A stretch of DNA of 43,338 nt, from contig CAJTLP010000010.1 of assembly GCA_910577195.1 (NCBI GenBank), positions 1 through 43,338 on the forward strand. The letters are read 5' to 3'. Below are positions 1 through 7,863 of this stretch, piece after piece. The notes beneath the pieces are model-generated. The model saw nothing but the letters and a program-made list of their open reading frames with translations, was not told the origin of the DNA and ran no database searches. The DNA is from an uncultured Eubacterium sp. (GTDB taxonomy: Bacteria > Bacillota > Clostridia > Oscillospirales > Acutalibacteraceae). The stretch's first letter is position 1; each line of letters opens with the position of its first letter. The translations under genes and the position numbers were made by a program.

Positions 1-2
1 AT

Positions 3-260
3 ACATCAGTAACTATGGCGGCAAAGAGTCATCTCAGAAACAACCGTCCGGTTGTTATAGGAATATCAACCAATGATGCGCTTGGTGCTGCTGCTAAAAA
101 TATCGGTGCTTTGCTTAATTATAAGAACTATTATTTTGTGCCGTTCGGTATGGATAATTTCAGTGCCAAGCCAAAATCAATGGTGTGTGATTTTGAACAG
201 GTGAAGGATACGATTGAAAAGGCAGAAAAAGGTGAAGAGATATTAAAAAAAATATATTGA
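3..260 (+). CDS. dpaB: Dipicolinate synthase subunit B, C-terminal part (5' end outside window)
   Basis: Only the last 85 codons are visible; the reading frame is open to the left edge, so the gene starts upstream. The stretch with RPVVIGISTNDALG, then AAKNIGALLN and FVPFGMDN, matches the C-terminal half of the flavoprotein-like subunit B of dipicolinate synthase (SpoVFB/DpaB). With DpaA, this enzyme makes dipicolinic acid in the mother cell from the lysine-pathway intermediate dihydrodipicolinate, for loading into the spore core. The usual length is near 195 residues, so a little under half is present. dpaA would be expected just upstream but cannot be seen. The next gene follows after about 70 bases with no obvious terminator between. 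Confidence 0.85.
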   Translation, partial: TSVTMAAKSHLRNNRPVVIGISTNDALGAAAKNIGALLNYKNYYFVPFGMDNFSAKPKSMVCDFEQVKDTIEKAEKGEEILKKIY

Positions 261-333
261 CATTCTATTAATAATTATTTATATTTAATTTATGGCTTTG
301 CCAAATCGTGTTAGTAAAATGAGGATGTGTATA

Positions 334-1470
334 TTGGGAAAGATAATAGATATTAAGGACATCACCGTAAAATACGGTGACAATGTTGTACTTGATAAAT
401 TGAATTTGTATATTAATGAAAAAGAGTTTATAACGCTGCTTGGACCTTCAGGATGCGGTAAGACTACTACTCTTCGCTGCATTGCAGGTTTTATTGACCC
501 TGATGAGGGTGATATTATTTTTGAAGGTAAAAAAATAAATGATGTTCCTCCTCATAAGAGAAAGGTGAACACCATTTTTCAGCGTTATGCTCTTTTTTCT
601 CATTTAAATGTATATGAAAATATTGCATTCGGTCCTCAGCTTCAGAAGAAATCTAAGGACGAAATCCGTCAGATTGTTGCTCAGATGCTGGAGCTTGTGA
701 ACTTAAAGGGCTTTGAAAAACGCAGTATTGATTCGCTTTCAGGCGGTCAGCAGCAGCGTGTGGCAATTGCCAGAGCACTTGCAAACAATCCGCACGTGCT
801 CCTTCTTGACGAGCCTCTCGGTGCACTTGACCTCAAGCTCAGAAAGGATATGCAGACGGAGCTCAAGGCAATTCAGAAGAGACTGGGAATCACCTTTATT
901 TACGTGACGCACGACCAGGAGGAAGCACTTTCAATGTCCGATACCGTTGTCGTTATGGACAAGGGTAAAATTCAGCAGATCGGTACGCCTGAGGATATTT
1001 ACAATGAGCCTGTAAATGCCTTCGTTGCGGACTTTATCGGCGAGTCAAATATCGTTGATGCCATTATGCTTAAGGACTATGTTGTGTCCTTCGGCGGTGT
1101 TACATTTGACTGCCTGGATTCCGGCTTTGGTGAAAATGCTTTTGTTGAGGCTGTTGTAAGACCTGAGGATATCAGAATTGTTGAACCGGGTGCCAGAGCT
1201 TCTCTTACAGGTGAAATAACAAGTGTAACCTTTAAGGGTGTTCACTTTGAAATCCTTGTTGATGTGGGCGGCTTTATATGGATGATTCAGACTACTGAGG
1301 AAAATCATAAGGTCGGCGAAAAAATCGGTATGTACATCGAGCCTGATGCGATTCATATTATGAACAGAAGTGAATACAGCGGTGAGTTTGGTGACTATTC
1401 CTCCTTCTCTGATGAGATGGATCATATTTCTGATGCATCCTATAACTGGGAGGATGGTGAAGATGAATAG
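334..1470 (+). CDS. potA: Spermidine/putrescine ABC transporter, ATP-binding protein PotA
   Basis: This is the ATPase of a polyamine importer. Counting from the proposed start, Walker A (GPSGCGKTT) is at 37-45, the signature LSGGQ at 135-139 and Walker B (LLLDEP) around D159-E160. A TOBE-type C-terminal domain occupies roughly 265-350, followed by an acidic tail. An in-frame ATG lies at 292 but has no ribosome binding site. I prefer the TTG at 334, which has GAGG at 321-324 nine bases upstream and gives an N-terminus (MGKIIDIKDIT) typical of PotA. The 3' end overlaps potB by 8 bases, indicating translational coupling in a potABCD operon. Confidence 0.93.
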   Translation: MGKIIDIKDITVKYGDNVVLDKLNLYINEKEFITLLGPSGCGKTTTLRCIAGFIDPDEGDIIFEGKKINDVPPHKRKVNTIFQRYALFSHLNVYENIAFGPQLQKKSKDEIRQIVAQMLELVNLKGFEKRSIDSLSGGQQQRVAIARALANNPHVLLLDEPLGALDLKLRKDMQTELKAIQKRLGITFIYVTHDQEEALSMSDTVVVMDKGKIQQIGTPEDIYNEPVNAFVADFIGESNIVDAIMLKDYVVSFGGVTFDCLDSGFGENAFVEAVVRPEDIRIVEPGARASLTGEITSVTFKGVHFEILVDVGGFIWMIQTTEENHKVGEKIGMYIEPDAIHIMNRSEYSGEFGDYSSFSDEMDHISDASYNWEDGEDE

Positions 1471-2287
1471 ACGCCGTACAAGGCTTCTTGATAAGCCTTA
1501 TCTTGTCTGGGCACTGCTGTTTATCATTGCACCCCTGATTATGGTTGCATATTATGCTTTTACCGACAGGTCAGGTGCATTTTCTCTTGACAGTGTTTCT
1601 CAGATACCTTCCTATATTCCCACAATTCTTTTGTCTGTTTTATACGGACTTGCGGCAACATTGATATGTCTTATTATCGGCTATCCCTTTGCATATATTT
1701 TTTCAAAGTTCAGTATGAGGAGACAACAGATGATGGTACTTCTCGTAATGCTCCCTATGTGGATGAACTTTCTGATAAGAACCTACAGCTGGATGACCAT
1801 ACTCGGCGATTCCGGAGTAATAAACAGTATACTGAGTGCAGTCGGTATTCAGCCGTTGAAACTGATTAATACCGGAGGTGCGGTCATTCTCGGTATGGTA
1901 TATAATTTCCTGCCGTATATGATTCTGCCGATATATTCAGTGCTTTCAAAAATGGATCATTCCCTTGTTGAAGCAGCTGAGGATCTGGGGTCAAATAGAT
2001 TTCAGGTTATGCGCAGAGTGATATTTCCCTTATCTATGCCCGGCGTATTAAGCGGTATAACTATGGTTTTTGTGCCTTGCGTTTCAACCTTTTATATTAC
2101 GCAAAAGCTCGGCGGCGGACAGATTGTTTTAATCGGTGACGTTATTGAAAGTCAGTTCCAGAGTGCAAACAACTACAATTTAGGTGCGGCTCTGTCTTTC
2201 GTATTGATGATTCTGATTTTAATTTGTCTGGGTGTTATGAATTACTTTGGTGCGGATGATGAAAACGACGGAGGTGTTGTAATATGA
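1463..2287 (+). CDS. potB: Spermidine/putrescine ABC transporter permease PotB
   Basis: This is the first inner-membrane permease of the polyamine importer, about 274 residues with six predicted membrane segments. The cytoplasmic EAA loop that docks on PotA is visible as EAAEDLGSNRF followed by a conserved FPLSMPG. The reading frame extends upstream to 1370, but that part lies inside potA. The ATG at 1463 has GGAGG at 1449-1453 and gives a normal N-terminus (MNRRRTRLLDKPYLVW). The stop overlaps the potC start in an ATGA arrangement at 2284-2287. Confidence 0.93.
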   Translation: MNRRRTRLLDKPYLVWALLFIIAPLIMVAYYAFTDRSGAFSLDSVSQIPSYIPTILLSVLYGLAATLICLIIGYPFAYIFSKFSMRRQQMMVLLVMLPMWMNFLIRTYSWMTILGDSGVINSILSAVGIQPLKLINTGGAVILGMVYNFLPYMILPIYSVLSKMDHSLVEAAEDLGSNRFQVMRRVIFPLSMPGVLSGITMVFVPCVSTFYITQKLGGGQIVLIGDVIESQFQSANNYNLGAALSFVLMILILICLGVMNYFGADDENDGGVVI

Positions 2288-3105
2288 AAAAAAAGACTTC
2301 ACCTTTGTCAAAGCTGTATATTGCTTTGATTTTCATTTTTCTTTATGCACCTATTGCAGTAATGATCTTGTTTTCTTTTAATTCAACTGCAAGCACCTAT
2401 ATCTTCAGCGGATTTTCTCTTCATTGGTTCATTGAAATGTTTTCGAATGCTGCTGCAATGCAGGCGCTGAAGAATACAGTAGTACTTGCTTTATGCACGG
2501 CTATCATTTCATCTATTATAGGATTGCTTGCATCCGTAGGGCTTTTTAATTCAAAGAACAAGCTCTATAAAAGAGGGATGATGACTGCAACAAATATTCC
2601 TATGATGAATCCTGAAATTGTTACAGGAATTGCAATGATGCTTCTTTTTGTCTTTGCAGGGTCACTGATAAACAGAAGTGATGTGCTCGGTTTCTGGACA
2701 CTTCTTATTGCCCATGTCACCTTTGCGCTTCCGTACGTAATTCTGAATGTGATGCCTAAGCTCAGACAGTTTGATATGCATATTTATGAGGCTGCAGTCG
2801 ATCTCGGATGTAAGCCGTATAAAGCCTTTTTTAAAGTGGTTATGCCTGAGATTATCACAGGTATTATTACAGGCTGCGTAATGAGCTTTACTTTGTCACT
2901 TGATGACTTTATTATCAGCTATTTCACAAACGGTCCAAGCTTTCAGACATTGCCTATATATATCTTCTCTATGACTAAAAAAAGAGTTAAGCCTGATATG
3001 TATGCACTTTCAACTCTTATGTTCGTTGTTATTCTTGTTCTTCTTGTTCTGATGAACTTTGCCCAGAACAGAGCGGAAAGAAAGGGTAAGCGTGATGACA
3101 GATGA
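2284..3105 (+). CDS. potC: Spermidine/putrescine ABC transporter permease PotC
   Basis: This is the second permease of the polyamine importer, 273 residues, with a first membrane segment at about 12-32 and the EAA loop YEAAVDLGCKPYKAFF in the second half. It pairs with PotB to form the channel and with PotA for energy. The start ATG at 2284 overlaps the potB stop, and GGAGGTG lies just upstream. The stop at 3103-3105 overlaps the potD start by four bases (ATGA). This tight packing means the four transporter genes are almost certainly one transcript. Confidence 0.93.
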   Translation: MKKKTSPLSKLYIALIFIFLYAPIAVMILFSFNSTASTYIFSGFSLHWFIEMFSNAAAMQALKNTVVLALCTAIISSIIGLLASVGLFNSKNKLYKRGMMTATNIPMMNPEIVTGIAMMLLFVFAGSLINRSDVLGFWTLLIAHVTFALPYVILNVMPKLRQFDMHIYEAAVDLGCKPYKAFFKVVMPEIITGIITGCVMSFTLSLDDFIISYFTNGPSFQTLPIYIFSMTKKRVKPDMYALSTLMFVVILVLLVLMNFAQNRAERKGKRDDR

Positions 3106-4358
3106 AAAGACATATAGCTGTAATTCTGGCTGTTATAACTTTACTTTGCGCTTTTCCTTTTACTGCTTATGCTGATGACGAATATTTCACTGATGAACAG
3201 ATTGCGTATTATAAGAACTTAGGACTTCAGGGAACTACCGTAAATGTGTATAACTGGGGTGAATATATTTCAGACGGCAGCGAAGGCTCAATGGACGTCG
3301 TCAGTGAATTTGAACGGCTGACAGGCGCTAAGGTGAATTATACCAACTATGAGTCTAATGAAAATATGTATTCAAAGCTTTCAGGCGGCGGAGTCTCATA
3401 TGATGTGATTGCTCCGAGTGATTATATGATTGAACGTCTTATTGATGAGGATATGCTGCTTGAGCTGGATTATGAAAATATTCCGAATATGAAATATATC
3501 AGCAAGGATTGTCAGAACCTGTTTTTTGACCCTGAGCAGCGTTACACCGTGTGCTTTAATGTTGGTACTACCGTTCTTATTTATAATAAAAGAATAGTAA
3601 AAGAAGAGCCTGACAGCTGGAGCGTGCTTTGGGATGAGCAGTATAAAGGCAAGGTCCTTATGTTCAACAATTCACGTGATTCCTTTGCAATTGCTCAGGC
3701 AATGCTTGATAAGGATTTCAATTCAACTAATGAGCAGGACTGGGTTGAGTGTGCGCAGCTCCTTGCTGAGCAGAAGGATAAGACAAATCCAGTCTATGTA
3801 ATGGACGAGGTTTTCAATCTTATGGAAAGCGGAGAATATGCCTTTGCAACCTATTATGCCGGTGACTATCTGCTTATGCAGGAGAACAATGAGGATTTGG
3901 GTTACTGCTTCCCTAAAGAAGGTGTAAACTATTTCTATGATGCCTTTTGTGTTCCGACCTGCTCAAAGAACAAAAGGGGAGGAGAGGCATTTATAAACTT
4001 TATGCATGAGCCTCAGGTTGCTTTAGAAAACTGTGAGTTTATCTATTACAGATCACCTAATACTGCTGTTGAAACGAATGAGGAAAGCTCCCTCTACGGC
4101 AGTGAGGTTGTATATCCGGATAATAATATAAAATCGCAGTATTTTAAAAATCTTCCTCAGAATATTATCGAGCTTCAGAATAATCTCTGGACTCAGGTGA
4201 AAAGCGGTAAGCTTTCAATTGAAAATGCACAGCAGGATAAAGAAATTTATACTGCCTGCGGTATTATTGGTGCAGCAGTAGTTGTCGTAATTATTGTTAA
4301 AGCGATTTCTAATACAAAGAAGAAAAAAGAACAGGATTTGAGTGATTTATATGGATAA
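3102..4358 (+). CDS. potD: Spermidine/putrescine-binding protein PotD, apparently C-terminally membrane-anchored
   Basis: This is the extracytoplasmic substrate-binding protein of the polyamine importer (418 residues). The N-terminus is a signal peptide with an AYA/DD cleavage site near residue 24-25; the cysteine in TLLCA does not sit in a convincing lipobox. The mature part has the family motif VNVYNWGEYI, then DVIAPSDYMI and FATYYAGDY, typical of PotD/PotF. Unusually, the C-terminus carries a hydrophobic segment at about 385-403 (GIIGAAVVVVIIVKAI) followed by KKKK. The protein thus looks anchored by a C-terminal helix rather than by lipid. It overlaps potC by four bases and the next gene by eight. 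Confidence 0.9.
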   Translation: MKRHIAVILAVITLLCAFPFTAYADDEYFTDEQIAYYKNLGLQGTTVNVYNWGEYISDGSEGSMDVVSEFERLTGAKVNYTNYESNENMYSKLSGGGVSYDVIAPSDYMIERLIDEDMLLELDYENIPNMKYISKDCQNLFFDPEQRYTVCFNVGTTVLIYNKRIVKEEPDSWSVLWDEQYKGKVLMFNNSRDSFAIAQAMLDKDFNSTNEQDWVECAQLLAEQKDKTNPVYVMDEVFNLMESGEYAFATYYAGDYLLMQENNEDLGYCFPKEGVNYFYDAFCVPTCSKNKRGGEAFINFMHEPQVALENCEFIYYRSPNTAVETNEESSLYGSEVVYPDNNIKSQYFKNLPQNIIELQNNLWTQVKSGKLSIENAQQDKEIYTACGIIGAAVVVVIIVKAISNTKKKKEQDLSDLYG

Positions 4359-5016
4359 TTTTAAAAGCCAATATAAAGCGGCACTTTTTGACCTTGATGG
4401 TACACTGGTTGATACGATTGAGGATTTGGGCCGAGCAACTGCATATGTTCTGGAGTCTTACGGTGTTGAGCCGAAATGGACAGTTGCTGACTATAGGGCT
4501 TTTGTCGGCAATGGTGCCAAAAAACTCCTCGACAGAGCCTTTGAGCATAAGCTTTCAGATGATGAATTGGTAAAAGCACTTGATTTGTTCAGAGAAAAGT
4601 ATAACGAACTGCTGCTTGATCATGCACGCATCTATGACGGCATTACAGATGCCCTTAACACCTTAAAGGGCTGGGGCGTAAAGCTTGCCGTTGTAACAAA
4701 TAAACCGCATCAGTCCGCCGTAAAAATGGTGGAGAGCCTTTTCGGTAAAAACTTTTTTGATGTTATAATCGGTGCTTCTGAGGATACTCCGAAAAAGCCT
4801 GATCCTTATACCGCAAATCTTGCTCTTGAAAAACTCGGCTGTAAGGCTGATGAGGCAATTTTCTTCGGTGACAGTGATGTGGATGTCTATACCGCTAAAA
4901 ATGCAGGTGCAGAAGCGGTGGGATGCTCTTGGGGATTTCGCAGCTTTGAATGCCTGTTTTCAGCTTCACCATCTGTGATAATTGACAGTGCAGATTATAT
5001 CCCAAAACTTTTTTAA
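4351..5016 (+). CDS. HAD-superfamily hydrolase, phosphoglycolate phosphatase type
   Basis: This is a 222-residue haloacid dehalogenase-fold phosphatase. Motif I is FDLDGTLVDT at about 14-23, motif II is VVTNKP, the lysine of motif III lies in the KKPDPY stretch, and motif IV is FFGDSDVDV. The helical cap of the Gph/PGP subfamily sits between motifs I and II. The substrate could be phosphoglycolate or another small phosphate ester; the sequence does not decide. A GTG at 4342 is an alternative start with AGGA five bases upstream; I list the ATG at 4351. It overlaps the end of potD, so it is probably the last gene of the pot operon, but a role in polyamine metabolism is not implied. Confidence 0.85.
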   Translation: MDNFKSQYKAALFDLDGTLVDTIEDLGRATAYVLESYGVEPKWTVADYRAFVGNGAKKLLDRAFEHKLSDDELVKALDLFREKYNELLLDHARIYDGITDALNTLKGWGVKLAVVTNKPHQSAVKMVESLFGKNFFDVIIGASEDTPKKPDPYTANLALEKLGCKADEAIFFGDSDVDVYTAKNAGAEAVGCSWGFRSFECLFSASPSVIIDSADYIPKLF

Positions 5017-5034
5017 ATAAATTTAAAAAAACTG

Positions 5035-5063
5035 TTGACAAATGTAATCTGCTCTGCTATAAT
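5035..5063 (+). promoter_or_regulatory. Consensus sigma-A promoter of tRNA-Leu
   Basis: TTGACA at 5035-5040 and TATAAT at 5058-5063 are separated by exactly 17 bases. Both hexamers are perfect, as expected of a strong stable-RNA promoter. The tRNA begins 13 bases after the -10 box. Confidence 0.9.
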
Positions 5064-5076
5064 TCATATCGTTGAC

Positions 5077-5161
5077 GCGAGAGTGGCGGAATCGGCAGAC
5101 GCGCACGTTTGAGGGGCGTGTGGGGCGACTCGTACGGGTTCAAGTCCCGTCTCTCGCACCA
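5077..5161 (+). tRNA. tRNA-Leu(GAG)
   Basis: The acceptor stem GCGAGAG (5077-5083) pairs with CTCTCGC (5151-5157), followed by A and an encoded CCA. The anticodon stem CACGT (5104-5108) pairs with GCGTG (5116-5120). The loop TTGAGGG places GAG at 5111-5113, which reads CUC and CUU. A long variable arm typical of class II leucine tRNAs follows, then the T arm with GGTTCAAGTCC. It is a single-gene transcript with its own promoter and terminator. Confidence 0.96.
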
Positions 5162-5162
5162 G

Positions 5163-5200
5163 AAAGACTTGGTTTTCATTTGAATTCCAAGTCTTTTTTT
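5163..5200 (+). terminator. Rho-independent terminator of tRNA-Leu
   Basis: AAAGACTTGG (5163-5172) pairs with CCAAGTCTTT (5187-5196), and the T run continues to 5200. Confidence 0.9.
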
Positions 5201-5215
5201 AAAGCAAATTTGACT

Positions 5216-5276
5216 TTAAGCAAGTGAGATAAATCCGTTCGTAAAAAACGTATTCGGATTGGTCTCGCTTGCTTAA
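5216..5276. repeat. Long intergenic inverted repeat of unknown role
   Basis: A 14-bp stem (5216-5229 with 5263-5276, one G-T pair) continues after a small internal loop into a second 6-bp stem (5232-5237 with 5255-5260). The apical loop holds a further CGT/ACG pair. No T run follows, so it is not an intrinsic terminator. It sits between the tRNA-Leu terminator and the galT promoter region. It could be a structured small RNA, a miniature repeat or a processing site; nothing here decides. Confidence 0.6.
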
Positions 5277-5300
5277 CAGGGCGTTTCGGCAATTTTCCTA

Positions 5301-5329
5301 TTTTGGAATATCTGTTAAAGGATTATAAT
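5301..5329 (+). promoter_or_regulatory. Probable sigma-A promoter of galT
   Basis: TATAAT at 5324-5329 is a perfect -10 box. The -35 candidate TTTTGG at 5301-5306 (17-base spacer) is weak. The galT start lies 31 bases downstream. Confidence 0.55.
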
Positions 5330-5360
5330 ATTATACAGTAAATATGAAAGGATGCAGAGT

Positions 5361-6863
5361 ATGGAAATTTTTGAAGCAATAAAAGCACTTACCCAATACG
5401 CAATTAATGAAGAATTAATTGAAAAAGAAGACGAAATCTACTGTATAAATTCACTGTGCCAGGTGCTGAATATTGATTTTTATGAGGATGCAGACATTGA
5501 CGGCGAATACTCCCTTGAGGAAATACTGTCATCAATGCTTGACTATGCTGTAAAAAACGGACTTTGCGAGGACAGTATTGTTTACCGTGACCTGTTTGAT
5601 ACAAAGATAATGGGTGTACTGACTCCTCGTCCTTCACAGGTTATTAAAACCTTTTATGATAAATACGCTATTTCTCCGAAAGATGCGACGGACTATTATT
5701 ATAAGCTTGCAAAGAGCAGTGATTATGTAAGAGATTACCGTATAAAAAACGATCTTAAATGGGTTACAAAAACACAGTACGGTGATATTGATATAACGAT
5801 AAATCTTTCAAAGCCGGAAAAGGATCCCAAAGCAATTGCCGCTGCACTTAAAATGAAGCAAAGCTCTTACCCCAAATGTATGCTGTGCAAGGAGAATGAG
5901 GGATATGCAGGCAGAGTCAATCACCCTGCAAGACAAAATCACAGAATCATTCCGATAAAGCTTGACGGCAGTGATTTTTATATGCAGTATTCACCATATG
6001 TTTATTATAATGAACACTGTATTGTTTTTAATGCAGAGCATATTCCGATGAAAATTGACAAGGCTGCTATTGTTAAGCTCCTGTCATTTCTCGAGCAGTT
6101 TCCGCATTATTTCATTGGCTCAAATGCAGGACTTCCGATTGTAGGCGGCTCCATTCTCACGCACGAACATTTTCAGGGCGGTAACTATGAATTTGCTATG
6201 GCCAAAGCACCTGTTGAAATCCCTTTCACCTTCAAGGGATATGAGGATATTGAAGCAGGTATTGTAAAATGGCCGATGAGCGTAATAAGACTTGCCTGTG
6301 AGGACAGACACAGACTTGCCGATTTAGCCGGAATCATCTTTAATGCTTGGCAGGATTATACCGATGAGGATGCTTTCATTTTAGCTCAGACCGACGGAGA
6401 AATGCACAACGCAATTACACCGATTACAAGAATGAGAAACGGAAAATTTGAAATTGACCTTGTTCTCAGAAACAATATTACAACTGAGGAATGTCCGATG
6501 GGCTATTATCATCCGCATCCCGAACATCACCATATTAAGCAGGAAAACATCGGTCTTATTGAGGTTATGGGTCTTGCGGTGCTTCCGTCAAGGCTTAAGG
6601 GCGAAATGACAGAGCTTGCAAAGGCTATGTTAAACGGTGATGATATCAGAAACAACAAGGATTTGTCAAAGCACTATGAGTGGTCAGAGCAGATTAAAAC
6701 AAAGCACAATATTACAGCGGAGAACATTGATAATATTCTGAAAGAGGAAATCGGTATTGTTTTCACTGAAATACTTGAGCAATGCGGTGTGTTTGACAGA
6801 ACACCTGCCGGAACAAAACAGTTTATAACTTTCCTTGAAAGCATAAATACTGATGAAATTTAA
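5361..6863 (+). CDS. galT: UDP-glucose--hexose-1-phosphate uridylyltransferase, Firmicute (class II) type
   Basis: This is the Leloir-pathway enzyme that transfers UMP from UDP-glucose to galactose-1-phosphate. The 500-residue length and motifs HPARQNHRII, GGSILTHEHFQGG and HPHPEHHH are those of the Firmicute-type GalT, which is longer than the E. coli enzyme. An ATG at 5352 is in frame but overlaps the ribosome binding site AAAGGA (5347-5352). The ATG at 5361, eight bases beyond it, is the better start. galK and galE are not adjacent, so galT is a single-gene unit, closed by the terminator at 6889-6915. Confidence 0.93.
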   Translation: MEIFEAIKALTQYAINEELIEKEDEIYCINSLCQVLNIDFYEDADIDGEYSLEEILSSMLDYAVKNGLCEDSIVYRDLFDTKIMGVLTPRPSQVIKTFYDKYAISPKDATDYYYKLAKSSDYVRDYRIKNDLKWVTKTQYGDIDITINLSKPEKDPKAIAAALKMKQSSYPKCMLCKENEGYAGRVNHPARQNHRIIPIKLDGSDFYMQYSPYVYYNEHCIVFNAEHIPMKIDKAAIVKLLSFLEQFPHYFIGSNAGLPIVGGSILTHEHFQGGNYEFAMAKAPVEIPFTFKGYEDIEAGIVKWPMSVIRLACEDRHRLADLAGIIFNAWQDYTDEDAFILAQTDGEMHNAITPITRMRNGKFEIDLVLRNNITTEECPMGYYHPHPEHHHIKQENIGLIEVMGLAVLPSRLKGEMTELAKAMLNGDDIRNNKDLSKHYEWSEQIKTKHNITAENIDNILKEEIGIVFTEILEQCGVFDRTPAGTKQFITFLESINTDEI

Positions 6864-6888
6864 TTAACATATGTTTTCTTGACAGTCT

Positions 6889-6915
6889 AAAGGCTCAGCT
6901 TTCGCTGAGCCTTTT
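6889..6915. terminator. Bidirectional terminator between galT and the PAP2 gene
   Basis: AAAGGCTCAGC (6889-6899) pairs with GCTGAGCCTTT (6904-6914) around a TTTC loop. A-rich and T-rich flanks let it work in both directions. The stem includes the last codons and stop of the minus-strand PAP2 gene, so coding and terminator sequence overlap. Confidence 0.85.
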
Positions 6916-7713
6916 ATCATATATTTTTATTGCGGTTAAAACGATTATAAAGCTTACTGCTCCGCCGATTGTTACATCGCTTAAATAATGAGCACCCATA
7001 ACAAGCCTTGTGTAAGCAACGATTGAAGTATATATACACGGTATCCAGAAACACATTTGACTGTGCTTTTTGTATTTGTCTGAAAGATACGGCATAAACA
7101 TAAGAAGATAACTCATTGCTGCACCTGCGGTGTGTCCGCTGGGGAAGGATTTATTGCCGTTTATTCCGTTGATAATATACCATGGCGTAAAGTCGTCAAA
7201 ACGATTTGCTGCAACCAAATCACGGAATCTTACTCTGCCCCAAAGGTATTTCAGACCCTCAATTGCACTAATCTGGACAAACATAACAATGACACCGATT
7301 ATTGCAATCTGCCTGAGTATATCCTTTTTGTCATCCGGTATTTTGATATACTTACCTACGGCGAGGCACACTATACCGAAGCCTATGCCGTATATTAAAC
7401 CGTATATCATCTGGTGTTCAACAAAAAAATATTTGCTTATATAATATCCGAAGTAAGCAGAACCACCCATTGCAATGATAAATCCTGCAATCTGCTGCAG
7501 TCTGTTTTTGTATGTGTAAAACAGAACCGTACCTGCAAGCGGACAAATCAGTCTGCCCGGAATTTCACCTGTATTCCTGAACCATATTGCGAATATGTTT
7601 TCAGGATTATTTAAGGCTTTGTCAATCTGAAGGTCATAAAATGCTGCTGTAATCATTGCAGCAATTACAACGCAGAAAAAGAAAATTATATTTGTCTTAT
7701 ATTTTTTAATCAT
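6895..7713 (-). CDS. PAP2-family membrane phosphatase
   Basis: This is a polytopic membrane protein (272 residues) of the phosphatidic acid phosphatase type 2 superfamily, which acts on lipid phosphates or undecaprenyl pyrophosphate at the outer face of the membrane. The three motifs are KYLWGRVRF (the usual proline after the arginine is Phe), FPSGHTAGA, and RLVMGAHYLSD, which holds the R-x5-H-x3-D catalytic set. About six membrane segments are predicted. A GTG at 7722 is in frame, but the ATG at 7713 is preceded by AGGTG at a six-base spacing, so I use it. The natural lipid substrate is not determined. Confidence 0.85.
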   Translation of the reverse strand: MIKKYKTNIIFFFCVVIAAMITAAFYDLQIDKALNNPENIFAIWFRNTGEIPGRLICPLAGTVLFYTYKNRLQQIAGFIIAMGGSAYFGYYISKYFFVEHQMIYGLIYGIGFGIVCLAVGKYIKIPDDKKDILRQIAIIGVIVMFVQISAIEGLKYLWGRVRFRDLVAANRFDDFTPWYIINGINGNKSFPSGHTAGAAMSYLLMFMPYLSDKYKKHSQMCFWIPCIYTSIVAYTRLVMGAHYLSDVTIGGAVSFIIVLTAIKIYDKRLSES

Positions 7714-7730
7714 TTTAATCACCTGAAATC

Positions 7731-7759
7731 ATATTAACATATAAAATAAATTTGTGCAA
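7731..7759 (-). promoter_or_regulatory. Sigma-A promoter of the PAP2 gene
   Basis: Reading the minus strand, TTGCAC (7759-7754) and TAATAT (7736-7731) are 17 bases apart. The transcript should start close to 7724, leaving an untranslated leader of only about 11 bases that begins with the ribosome binding site. Confidence 0.7.
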
Positions 7760-7802
7760 ATATTTAATCTGTTTATATAACATAAATCAGTGAAATATAA
7801 AA

Positions 7803-7831
7803 TTTACAATATGGAGCGGCTGTGGTATAAT
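7803..7831 (+). promoter_or_regulatory. Sigma-A promoter with extended -10 for the GTPase-nuclease gene
   Basis: TTTACA at 7803-7808 and TATAAT at 7826-7831 have a 17-base spacer, and TGG directly before the -10 box makes it an extended -10 promoter. The leader is short (about 25 bases) with no attenuator or leader peptide of the kind found before many tet(M)-type genes. Confidence 0.8.
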
Positions 7832-7863
7832 AACCTTGCGATAAAAGAGAGTGTGGTGAGAAA

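Noticed and set aside
292..333. The upstream ATG at 292 as the start of potA.
   Set aside because: It has no ribosome binding site and adds 14 residues not typical of PotA. The TTG at 334 has GAGG at a good distance.
1045..1425. A 126-codon minus-strand frame inside potA.
   Set aside because: It is antisense to a clearly conserved gene and has no family resemblance, a shadow frame. The same applies to other long opposite-strand frames, for example inside ispH-S1 (27942-28406), plsC (26253-26963) and the COG2509 gene (11234-11776).
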